NCBI RefSeq assembly: GCF_001687305.1 | Contig: NZ_LZRK01000003.1 | Location: 248,001 to 312,000 of the forward strand | DNA from: Actinomyces vulturis | Lineage (GTDB): Bacteria; Actinomycetota; Actinomycetes; Actinomycetales; Actinomycetaceae | Reading direction: 5' to 3' | Length of the DNA: 64,000 nt | Part shown: one piece after another, positions 56,499 through 64,000 of the stretch | Position numbering within the stretch: the first letter of the stretch is position 1 | How the letters are laid out: every line of letters starts with the position of its first letter | The notes under the pieces: generated by a model | The model's database searches: none | Told to the model about the DNA's origin: nothing | What the model saw: only the letters and a program-made list of their open reading frames with translations | Position numbers and translations under genes: made by a program

Positions 56499-56828
56499 TC
56501 AGTCTTGGTTCTGTGGGGGCAGTGCCGCAATCATGGGGTCGTCATAGTTGAGAGCCCCTACGCGCTGTGCTCCACCGGGTGATCCCAAGCCCTTGAGTTC
56601 GAAGAAGTCGATATTGGCTCGGGTGTAGTCAGCCCATTCATCGGGAACGTCATCTTCGTAAAAGATGGCTTCAGTGGGGCAAACTGGCTCGCATGCTCCA
56701 CAATCGACGCATTCGTCGGCGTTGATGTAGAGGCTACGTTCACCTTCGTAGATGCAATCAACAGGGCATTCGTCGACGCATGCCTTGTCTTTGATATCGA
56801 CGCACGGCTGGGCGATCACGTAGGTCAA
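56499..56828 (-). CDS. fdxA: Seven-iron ferredoxin, actinobacterial FdxA/FdxC type
   Basis: A 109-residue electron carrier. Cysteines 9, 17, 21 and 25 (DKACVDECPVDCIYEG) and 40, 43, 46 and 50 (CVDCGACEPVCPTEA) provide ligands for a [3Fe-4S] and a [4Fe-4S] cluster, and the C-terminal tail of about 55 residues is that of FdxA proteins in actinobacteria. It would shuttle electrons in the cytoplasm to unknown partners. GAGGAGG lies eight bases before ATG 56828. Single-gene unit. Confidence 0.95.
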   Translation of the reverse strand: MTYVIAQPCVDIKDKACVDECPVDCIYEGERSLYINADECVDCGACEPVCPTEAIFYEDDVPDEWADYTRANIDFFELKGLGSPGGAQRVGALNYDDPMIAALPPQNQD

Positions 56829-57030
56829 CGTTTTCCTCCTCTAGAGTGCAGAGAGAAATTGAGTGCTCTCTGGTTTCTCACGGTAAGCCCCGGTTGGTTG
56901 CGTAGGGCTATTGTTCTGTCTCTAGTATTGCTCACCTTGCCCAGCTCACTGACCATTGACGCCGAAGGTCCACATGACTTTCACATTCACTGCATGATCA
57001 TCAAGGATGACGATACGTGACTGTGGAACT

Positions 57031-60000
57031 TTACTGGCACACCACAACATTATTGGGGTTGTAGTGCACGGTAAGTGACTCATCAGGAAGTGCGGTGCCA
57101 TCATGGCTACGCTTTCGCATGATGGTGACGGTGAAGCCTGGTTCACCATCGGGTTGCGGATAGCATTCGTCACCAGAACGAACGATGGTGTCGTAATCAA
57201 TGATGTTGCTTCGCTCGCTGGTGGTGATGGATACGTCGTAGTACGGGGTTGACCACAAGCGAACATTGACACGGTTGTTTTCCACCCACGCTTGAATCAA
57301 CACAGGGTAAGGGGTGGAGTTTCTAAACTTTACGTCTTTTTCTCCAGTCCAAATGGTTGCTTCACGGCCTTCGGGATAGCGCGAGATGTACTGAGAATGC
57401 GGGGTATGTTCGATATCGTCCATGCCTGCTTCGTAGGCTGCGTTGAACACTGTGGTGCCTACTTGACTCAAGCCTCCACCCATCGCGTCAATGTGTTCTT
57501 CAGCCACAATGACCCCGGCAGCAGCAAATCCGTGCTCCTCATCTACGGTGCCTAGCGCTTCGTTGACGGAGAAAATATCGCCAGGTTGGACGATTTTGCC
57601 GTTGATTTGTTCACAGCCTTGAACCAGGTTTTTATCACGGTTGGGATCTGACGTGAAAGGAGTGGAATACTCCCCCACGATGTTGACGATTCCCATGCTC
57701 CGAAGGTCATCTTCAGAGACTACGGGGGCTTGGAAGGTCAAGGGGATCGTCACCTGTCGTGAACCGGGGACTACTGACTCATAACTGCGATTGGCCTTAG
57801 TGTCATCGAGGGTAATGCCTGCGCCAACTAGTTGGGCGGCAGAGTCTGTTCCCCCTGTGCTTCCCGCGATCACAATGTTTTGAGCGAGGGAAGCCAGGTC
57901 GATCATCCTCCCTGGTTTTCCTGATGTAATACGGGGGGCTTGGTTTTCTCCGCCGTCAACAGCCCATTGGGCATTGCTTCCTGGCATATTCAAGGAGTCG
58001 CCGTAGGTGGCGCTAACAAGATCTCCGAGTTGGGTGGTATCGAGGGAAAGAACGAGAGTGTTGTTCTGCTCATGAACACTAGCCATCGACACAAGTTGAT
58101 CAGGCGTCAGCATAAGTGGTGGCAAGGCTGCAGGCGCCTGACCAGCATCTCCTGCTGATATGTCCGGAGGTAGAAGCGTAATGGGGGCAGACAAAACCGG
58201 CTCCACTACATCATGGACGAAGACTTGTGCAGCCGTGTCAGTAATCGGCGGATCAACTGTTCCTTCGGGCAGGGCCATGACGATGCCATGATCACCACTG
58301 CGGACGCTCACGTCATCGTCACCGAATGGTTGAGGTTCGCTTGTGGCATTAAGTGGCCATGTTGTGGCAAGAATGCCCAATGTACGGGGGATGTTTACAC
58401 CCACACCGCTACTTCCTGGAGTGATGATGGCTTGTCCGTGGTCTAAGGTCACCGAAGCGTTAGTCACGCCCATGGACAGTACTGGAAGATCGGCGTCTAG
58501 AGCAGCATGTAGACCCGTGATATCGACGCTTGTACGCACAGGCTGGTGAGCGGTGGTGAAAGCGCGACGGGCCAACGTCACCGGGTTGAGGGTGAAGTCA
58601 ATGAGCGGCGACAAGGTAGATTCCGTATCGAGGGTGAGGTTGAGCGTGGCGGGATGCAGAATGGCACTGCCGCCTTGTGCTGTCACGGTCAATGGTTGAC
58701 TCAGCCGTGGAGTGAGCTCAGTTTCTATGCGTTGGCGTGCCTCAGCCTTGGATAATTTCCCTATGTCCACACCGGAAATCACCGTGTTGGCGGGGGCATG
58801 TCCACTGAGGGCAACAGCAGCACCGGAGTAGGCCAGAAGGAAAAGAAAAACAACTCCCACACCAACGTGTACGGTTCGTCCTAGCGTGTGCCAGCGGTGT
58901 CCTAAGGCTTGAGCCAATGCCAGAATTTTGAAACCTGCAATGGAACAAACACGACGGAAAGATCGCACAACTTGCTGGAACGGTTGGGCTGAAGGTGACG
59001 CATGATGCGTCTCTTTGACTGGCCTGGTAGGAAGTTCTGACTCACGCCATACGCGGCGGGGAGCCTGCACGTTGTCAGAGGGTTTCGAGCAGTGGCGGGT
59101 GGGGTGAGCGTCTGCGTGCCCCTGTAAAGGGCGAGGCGAAGGCGTTCTTGTATGTTGCGATATTGGCTCTATTGACGTTAATGATTCATCGTCATGTTCA
59201 GAGCAAGAGCAGTCGGGCTGGGAGGATTGGCCCGCGTTGGACGGCTCAGCATGTACGCCAGGCTCGTGGCCATTGTGGTCACTGCCTGAGTCTTCTCGCA
59301 AGGAAGAAGCCCAAGATGATTCTTGACAATCCGGTAACGACTGCTGTTGCAGGTCAGTGGCGCTTGATTCCTCAGTTCGCTGCTTTACAGACCTAGAAAC
59401 ACGGTAGGCATGTGGGTCTCTGGTTTCACCAGAGTCGATGACGTGAACAGGTGATGTGTTTGAGCATTGACTGTGCCTATCGTCCCGATCAGCAGGCAAA
59501 AAGTCTTGAGATACACCGTGATTCTGGGCTGGTTTTGGATTATTCGCAGATTCAAGATCATTTGGTTGAACTATTTGCGTGTCCGCATCATCGATAGTGC
59601 CATTGAGGCAGAGATTCTGGGGTTCCACCGCAATGTCCTCATGGCCATGGTGGTCCGAAGATTTGTGGCCTGCAGTGTTCAGTGATTGTCTCGTCTGCTC
59701 TGGTCTGAGGATGGACATGTCACTATGAGGCGTGAGGTGTGGGTCTTTATGGATATTGCTGCTCCCTTGACGACGAAGGTCTTTTCGGGAGAGGGGGCGA
59801 GATGAGGCAAGGCAGGGTTCAGAGGGAGTTTTTGGGTATAGAGATTCAGAGGGAGTAGATGGGGCAGGCGCTGAGTGCGGTGTGGGTCGGGATATTACTC
59901 GACTGGTGGCTTCTCTCTCGTGCAGAGGCGTGGTTTCTGTTGAGGATGTTTCTTGGGATATTTGACGCCGTTGCTTGTCTTCCGCGTCATTGTCTACTGG

Positions 60001-60351
60001 GTCCTGAGAATCCTGAAAAGCGCAAAATTCAGTTGCAGATAGAGCGTTTTCAGTGAGTCGTTCTTGTTGACGGCGTTGCCTGCGGCTGAGCACGGGAGTG
60101 TGGATGATGGCGCTGAGTTCTTGGGAAACATCATTCGAAGCCTCCAGGACATCATTGCCCTGGGAAGCTTTTGTACGAATCGGCGCTGAGGGAGGGCGAG
60201 GTGTTCGTCGCTGCGGTTGAAAAGAGGGCTCAGGCTGACGAGGAGAATTACTGTCGTTCGGAGGGGAGTCAATCGAAGCAGGCCGACGCACTCGCTTGGG
60301 TCTCCTGACGGAAGCAGGGCGACGCTCGTAGGGTGATAGTCCAGAGTTCAC
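57031..60351 (-). CDS. VanW family cell-surface protein with long disordered cytoplasmic arm
   Basis: An 1106-residue protein. The first 470 or so residues are polar, rich in Ser, Pro, Gln, His and Arg, and probably disordered in the cytoplasm. One helix lies at about 495-518 (VFLFLLAYSGAAVALSG). Two PG_binding_4-like domains follow at about 530-850, and the VanW domain at about 870-1080, with NLVQGCEQINGKIVQPGD, AAGVIVAEEHIDAMGGGLS and QVGTTVFNAA. VanW proteins are surface proteins often near wall genes; activity unproven. GTG 60351 has AGGAGG eight bases upstream. The long arm suggests a link to cytoplasmic wall machinery (inference). Confidence 0.9.
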   Translation of the reverse strand: MNSGLSPYERRPASVRRPKRVRRPASIDSPPNDSNSPRQPEPSFQPQRRTPRPPSAPIRTKASQGNDVLEASNDVSQELSAIIHTPVLSRRQRRQQERLTENALSATEFCAFQDSQDPVDNDAEDKQRRQISQETSSTETTPLHEREATSRVISRPTPHSAPAPSTPSESLYPKTPSEPCLASSRPLSRKDLRRQGSSNIHKDPHLTPHSDMSILRPEQTRQSLNTAGHKSSDHHGHEDIAVEPQNLCLNGTIDDADTQIVQPNDLESANNPKPAQNHGVSQDFLPADRDDRHSQCSNTSPVHVIDSGETRDPHAYRVSRSVKQRTEESSATDLQQQSLPDCQESSWASSLREDSGSDHNGHEPGVHAEPSNAGQSSQPDCSCSEHDDESLTSIEPISQHTRTPSPRPLQGHADAHPTRHCSKPSDNVQAPRRVWRESELPTRPVKETHHASPSAQPFQQVVRSFRRVCSIAGFKILALAQALGHRWHTLGRTVHVGVGVVFLFLLAYSGAAVALSGHAPANTVISGVDIGKLSKAEARQRIETELTPRLSQPLTVTAQGGSAILHPATLNLTLDTESTLSPLIDFTLNPVTLARRAFTTAHQPVRTSVDITGLHAALDADLPVLSMGVTNASVTLDHGQAIITPGSSGVGVNIPRTLGILATTWPLNATSEPQPFGDDDVSVRSGDHGIVMALPEGTVDPPITDTAAQVFVHDVVEPVLSAPITLLPPDISAGDAGQAPAALPPLMLTPDQLVSMASVHEQNNTLVLSLDTTQLGDLVSATYGDSLNMPGSNAQWAVDGGENQAPRITSGKPGRMIDLASLAQNIVIAGSTGGTDSAAQLVGAGITLDDTKANRSYESVVPGSRQVTIPLTFQAPVVSEDDLRSMGIVNIVGEYSTPFTSDPNRDKNLVQGCEQINGKIVQPGDIFSVNEALGTVDEEHGFAAAGVIVAEEHIDAMGGGLSQVGTTVFNAAYEAGMDDIEHTPHSQYISRYPEGREATIWTGEKDVKFRNSTPYPVLIQAWVENNRVNVRLWSTPYYDVSITTSERSNIIDYDTIVRSGDECYPQPDGEPGFTVTIMRKRSHDGTALPDESLTVHYNPNNVVVCQ

Positions 60352-60498
60352 GCCACAGTCCTCCTTCCTGACTATTTCCTGAATATGAGTATGTCATGGT
60401 TTTTCTAGCGATTAGTCAATGATAGAGACCCCTCATAACGCGCATCAATTAACCAATGAATTCTTCCGAAAACTCACTGCATCTGTATAAATCATGCA

Positions 60499-60533
60499 GT
60501 GAGGGTCAATCAGCATTGCTGATTGACCCTCAC
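60499..60533. terminator. Hairpin downstream of typA
   Basis: GTGAGGGTCAATCAGC at 60499-60514 pairs perfectly with GCTGATTGACCCTCAC at 60518-60533; loop ATT. It lies 26 bases past the typA stop, with no U-tract. Confidence 0.75.
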
Positions 60534-60558
60534 AACACTTTAGAGTTAGTCAATAAAC

Positions 60559-62481
60559 TCAGCCATCGGCACGTCGGCGACGAGAGTTCTCGCGGAAGCG
60601 TTCTTGGCTATTGAGAATCACCTTGCGGATACGAACGGCATCGGGGGTTACCTCAACGCACTCGTCATCGGCAGCGAACTCAAGTGCTTCTTCAAGCGTG
60701 AGGTGACGAGGAGGGGTAAGGCCTTCGAAACTGTCAGCAGTGGCTGAGCGCATGTTCGTCTGCTGCTTTTCGCGGACCACGTTGACATCCATGTCTTCAT
60801 TGCGGGGATTTTCACCCACGACCTGTCCTTCGTATGTTTCCCACGTGGGTTCTACGAAGAAAGTGCCGCGATCTTGAAGACGAATCAGAGCGTATGCCGT
60901 CACAGCACCTGCACGGTCAGAGACCAGTGAGCCGGTAGTACGAGAAACAATGGGACCGGCCCACGGCTCGTAGCCTTCCGCGATGGACGAAGCAATACCA
61001 GTACCACGAGTTTCGGTCAGGAACTGAGTACGGAAACCGATCAGGCCACGAGCGGGAACGAGGAATTCCATACGAACCCAGCCAGTGCCATGGTTGGTCA
61101 TCGTTTCCATGCGGCCCTTACGCGCAGCCATCAACTGGGTGACAGCACCGAGGTGTTCTTCGGGAACGTCGATAGTCATGCGCTCAACAGGTTCATAACG
61201 CTTACCGTCAACGGTCTTAGTAACAACCTGGGGCTTGCCCACGGTGAGTTCAAAACCTTCACGTCGCATCTGCTCCACAAGGATAGCCAGAGCCAATTCA
61301 CCGCGCCCCTGGACTTCCCAAGCGTCTGGGCGAGTAGTAGGCAAAACGCGGAGAGAGACGTTACCGATGAGTTCACGGTCAAGACGATCTTTCACCTGAC
61401 GAGCAGTCACCTTAGCGCCTTTAGTCCGACCAGCCATCGGAGAGGTGTTGATACCAATAGTCATCGAGATAGCCGGGTCATCAACGGTAATCAAAGGCAG
61501 AGGGCGAGGATCGTCAGGGTCAACGAGTGATTCACCGATAGTGATGTCTTCAATACCAGCGACGGCAACAATGTCACCAGCATGTGCTTCATTCGCAGGA
61601 ATGCGGTCAAGGCCTTCGGTGACGAGCAGTTCGGTAATTTTAGCGTTGGCGATGGTGCCATCGTGACGTGCCCAGGCGACGTTCTGTCCCTTGCGCAAGG
61701 TTCCGTTGTGGATGCGCAAAAGAGCGAGACGACCTAAGAAGGGAGAAGCGTCAAGGTTAGTGACATGTGCTTGGAGAGGAGCATCGTCCTCATAAGAAGG
61801 GCCGGGAATACGCTCGATAATCGTGCGGAAAAGGGGCTCAAGATCATCGTTAGCAGGCAACTGGCCGTCGATGGGCTGAACAGTATCAGCGCGGCGAGCC
61901 TTGGCCGAAGCATAGATGACGGGAACATCAAGAACGGCATCCAGATCAAGATCCGGAACTTCATCGGATAGGTCACTAGCTAGGCTCAGGAGAAGATCAG
62001 TAGATTCGGCAACGACTTCATCAAGACGCGAGTCAGGGCGGTCAACCTTGTTGACTACGAGAATCACGGGCAGGGAGGCGGCTAGGGCCTTACGCAAAAC
62101 GAAGCGCGTCTGAGGCAGGGGTCCTTCAGAGGCATCAACGAGGAGGACCACACCATCAACCATGGACAGACCACGTTCAACTTCGCCACCGAAGTCAGCG
62201 TGACCGGGGGTGTCGATCACGTTGATGACGATGCCATCATCAAGTCCAAGTTCCTGTGCTGCCGGGCCGCGGTAGTGGACTGCGGTATTTTTGGCGAGGA
62301 TGGTGATGCCTTTTTCACGTTCGAGCTCACCGGAGTCCATAACCCGATCGCCAGTTGATTCTTCAGTTGCTCGGGCGCCGAAGGCACCGGCTTCCCAGAG
62401 CATTCCGTCGACGAGGGTTGTTTTTCCATGGTCAACGTGGGCAACAATTGCCACATTGCGCAGATCTTGGCGCACGGTCAT
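60559..62481 (-). CDS. typA: Ribosome-associated GTPase TypA/BipA
   Basis: A 640-residue translational GTPase. [17 protein letters not shown] is G1, [11 protein letters not shown] the switch I region, [17 protein letters not shown] is G3, and [15 protein letters not shown] is G4. EF-G-like domains II, III and V follow, and the BipA-specific C-terminal domain includes ARKGRMETM and TRGTGIAS. It binds the ribosome and aids assembly and stress adaptation. GGAAGAAG lies upstream of ATG 62481. Its leader contains two palindromes. Confidence 0.97.
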   Translation of the reverse strand: MTVRQDLRNVAIVAHVDHGKTTLVDGMLWEAGAFGARATEESTGDRVMDSGELEREKGITILAKNTAVHYRGPAAQELGLDDGIVINVIDTPGHADFGGEVERGLSMVDGVVLLVDASEGPLPQTRFVLRKALAASLPVILVVNKVDRPDSRLDEVVAESTDLLLSLASDLSDEVPDLDLDAVLDVPVIYASAKARRADTVQPIDGQLPANDDLEPLFRTIIERIPGPSYEDDAPLQAHVTNLDASPFLGRLALLRIHNGTLRKGQNVAWARHDGTIANAKITELLVTEGLDRIPANEAHAGDIVAVAGIEDITIGESLVDPDDPRPLPLITVDDPAISMTIGINTSPMAGRTKGAKVTARQVKDRLDRELIGNVSLRVLPTTRPDAWEVQGRGELALAILVEQMRREGFELTVGKPQVVTKTVDGKRYEPVERMTIDVPEEHLGAVTQLMAARKGRMETMTNHGTGWVRMEFLVPARGLIGFRTQFLTETRGTGIASSIAEGYEPWAGPIVSRTTGSLVSDRAGAVTAYALIRLQDRGTFFVEPTWETYEGQVVGENPRNEDMDVNVVREKQQTNMRSATADSFEGLTPPRHLTLEEALEFAADDECVEVTPDAVRIRKVILNSQERFRENSRRRRADG

Positions 62482-62501
62482 TAAAGGCTTCTTCTTCCAT
62501 C

Positions 62502-62565
62502 AGGCGGTGACCGCCTCTACCGAGCGCAGGGCAGTCCATCAATCTCGCTACATGCCTAAGGCATG
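62502..62565 (-). promoter_or_regulatory. typA leader with two palindromes and candidate -10
   Basis: AGGCGG-TGA-CCGCCT at 62502-62516 and CATGCC-TAA-GGCATG at 62551-62565 are perfect inverted repeats in the region before typA. On the minus strand TAGCCT-TATAAC just upstream of the second palindrome could be the -10. One or both palindromes may be operators or leader hairpins. The rest of 62482-62709 shows no gene. Confidence 0.35.
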
Positions 62566-62709
62566 GCGTTATAAGGCTAATGGGTAGGGGGGACCGTGTG
62601 CTACAGGCAAGGCCCTAGCAGGACTGTGCCATGTGACACCTCGCCGTTACACTCCCTCGGAAGACTGAAATATCGGCATATATCGATATGCGTCCCGAGC
62701 GGGGAAAAA

Positions 62710-63378
62710 CTAGGGCTTCATCACAAATCCTGCGACAAGCGCTACAACGCACATCCCGATAACAATCCATGAAGACGTCATCACATGCCGCGCTACACCG
62801 GTTACGGGCTTGTGAGTTCGTGGGGGTACTGATTGATGGCGTTTCGCAGCAAGACGCACTTGACGCTGATACGCACGTTCTTCTGCTTGCGCATGGTGAC
62901 GCCAGGCTTCTTGGTATAACTCCACTAAATGCGCTGCATCATCAGAATCTAGACGTGTTTTATACACATGGGCCGAAGGGGTGAGGTATTCCTCGCGAGT
63001 GGCAGGAACGGTCCTCTCACGACGCACAGCCGTCCATAGACCTCCACGCCCGGCTGCGGAGACAGGAATCGTACTTTGTTCAGTCAAAAGAAGAAGACCC
63101 CATCGGGTTCGTGTATCAGTAAGTTCTTCCCATCCAATAGTCCATGAATTCAGAGCATTGCGCACGTAAATTCCGTCGTTATCTAATCGCATCATCGGCA
63201 CCCACCACAGTAGCCATACACATGCGCTAAAGGTCCCTGTGATCGCTGCTGCCACGAGGCCATTACCCCATCCATCACTCAACCAGACCACAATGGTGAT
63301 GTACAGAGCGATCAGCGCGATGAGAACGGTGGAGATTCTTGCTGGAAGGGATCGAATGATAACGGTGGGCATATCCAT
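62710..63378 (-). CDS. PH-domain membrane protein
   Basis: A 222-residue protein. Two helices at about 15-55 (VLIALIALYITIVVWL and a second ending LLWWVPMM) are followed by a bacterial PH-like segment, LDNDGIYVRNALNSWTIGWEELT, typical of bPH6-type proteins. A basic, helical region and a last helix near 200-220 (IVIGMCVVALVAGFVM) complete it. Function is not known for the family. The start could be ATG 63378 or the ATG two codons later (63372), which has CAGACT six bases upstream, again a leaderless-like arrangement. Confidence 0.75.
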   Translation of the reverse strand: MDMPTVIIRSLPARISTVLIALIALYITIVVWLSDGWGNGLVAAAITGTFSACVWLLWWVPMMRLDNDGIYVRNALNSWTIGWEELTDTRTRWGLLLLTEQSTIPVSAAGRGGLWTAVRRERTVPATREEYLTPSAHVYKTRLDSDDAAHLVELYQEAWRHHAQAEERAYQRQVRLAAKRHQSVPPRTHKPVTGVARHVMTSSWIVIGMCVVALVAGFVMKP

Positions 63379-63396
63379 AGTCTGTCACAGACACAT

Positions 63397-63440
63397 GTGA
63401 GCCGACGCCGATCAGTTGAGATCGACGTCGGCTCACTTTT
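63397..63440. terminator. Hairpin downstream of the solute-binding protein gene
   Basis: GTGAGCCGACGCCGATC at 63397-63413 pairs with GATCGACGTCGGCTCAC at 63420-63436 with one mismatch. TTTT follows only in the plus direction, although the gene it follows (ends 63479) is on the minus strand. Confidence 0.7.
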
Positions 63441-63478
63441 GCGATGTTCTCACCTAGGAAGGTGATCCCTCACAGCAA

Positions 63479-64000
63479 TCAGGCCTTGACGTAACCAATA
63501 TCTTCGGAGCGGACGGTCTGAAGACCATAGGATCCGTAGTTAGCCAGGTTGGAGGGAACGGCGGTGTAAGAGGCGCGGTTGTAAATCGGAATCACAGCAG
63601 CAAGATCCCACACGGCGCGGTCACACTCGTTGGCAAGTTCGATCCGCTTCTGGGGATCCATTTCACCAGCGATCTTGGGCATGAGATCCTGAATCTCCTG
63701 ACTCCAAACGTGGGCGTAGTTGCCACCCTGGCCCTTACCGTACACCTGGCCCACGTTTGCTACGGGGTATGGAGTACCAGTCCAGGTGAAGGTAACAATC
63801 TCGAAATTACCCTCAGTAATGCGGGGGAAGAAGTCTGCAGGTGCGACGTCATCCATGACAACCTCGCAACCAACCTTGGCGAAGTTTTCCTGAAGAATCT
63901 TACCTTCGTTGGCTGAGGTGGAAGTGTTGGGAAGGCGCAGGTACTTGATGGAGAGTTTCTCACCATCCTTCTCACGCACTGTGCCTCCTTCAGGAAGAAC
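63479..64000 (-). CDS. ABC transporter substrate-binding protein, family 5 (5' part outside window)
   Basis: The last 173 residues of an open frame that continues past the right edge, beginning VLPEGGTVREKDGE. KILQENFAKVGCEVVMDDV, DFFPRITEGNFEIVTFTW and the late QKRIELANECDRAVWDLAAVIPIYN match the C-terminal lobe of extracellular peptide/oligopeptide-binding proteins (SBP_bac_5). It would capture a peptide or similar ligand outside the cell and hand it to an ABC permease. The substrate cannot be told, and the signal and lipobox are not in the window. Confidence 0.9.
   Translation of the reverse strand, partial: VLPEGGTVREKDGEKLSIKYLRLPNTSTSANEGKILQENFAKVGCEVVMDDVAPADFFPRITEGNFEIVTFTWTGTPYPVANVGQVYGKGQGGNYAHVWSQEIQDLMPKIAGEMDPQKRIELANECDRAVWDLAAVIPIYNRASYTAVPSNLANYGSYGLQTVRSEDIGYVKA

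Overview
The window looks like a stretch of chromosome from a Gram-positive actinobacterium of moderate GC, roughly half by eye. A relative of Actinomyces or another Actinomycetaceae is plausible, but the species cannot be fixed from sequence alone. The evidence is mixed GTG/ATG starts, a Tat-exported amidase, two LytR-CpsA-Psr (LCP) proteins, a VanW protein with a proline/serine-rich cytoplasmic arm, an Rv1264-like adenylate cyclase, an actinobacterial FdxA-type ferredoxin, and many promoter -10 boxes placed 6-7 bases before the start codon, as in leaderless mRNAs. I saw no rRNA, tRNA, CRISPR array, insertion sequence or phage gene.

From 1 to about 43.3 kb the window is almost entirely a surface-glycan locus. 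The left end holds a peptidoglycan amidase with a choline-binding-like repeat (cut by the window edge), two tandem LicD transferases, a flippase and glycosyltransferases. Next come a fused RmlC-RmlD and a separate RmlB for dTDP-rhamnose, and a wHTH-LicC-LicA fusion followed by a LicB-like permease. Together these predict choline uptake, activation to CDP-choline and transfer of phosphorylcholine to a surface polymer, with choline-binding-repeat proteins (1-1586 and 19236-20810) as likely readers of the mark. The methionine genes metX and metY sit inside the locus.

From 20.9 to 38 kb lies a second sugar pathway. A UDP-HexNAc 6-dehydrogenase, a WbpB-like oxidoreductase, a WbpE-like aminotransferase, a WbpD-like acetyltransferase and a WbpI-type 2-epimerase match the five steps to UDP-ManNAc3NAcA. 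An asparagine-synthetase-like protein could amidate the uronic acid. A second flippase, several GT4/GT2 enzymes, two large polytopic membrane paralogues and a second GT2+DUF2304 pair go with it. Two LCP proteins at 40.3-43.3 kb would attach the finished polymers to peptidoglycan.

From 43.4 to 64 kb the content is mostly housekeeping: galE, purE-purK, a PIG-V-like membrane protein, a GtrA protein, DedA, adenylate cyclase, birA, maf, a very large single-chain acyl-CoA carboxylase with a Nudix hydrolase fused to its C-terminus, ferredoxin, VanW, typA/bipA, a PH-domain membrane protein, and the end of a family-5 solute-binding protein cut by the right edge.

The strongest candidates for something new are the carboxylase-Nudix fusion, the phosphorylcholine system with its fused regulator-enzyme gene and putative operator, and the ManNAc3NAcA pathway paired with a glutaminase-less amidotransferase.
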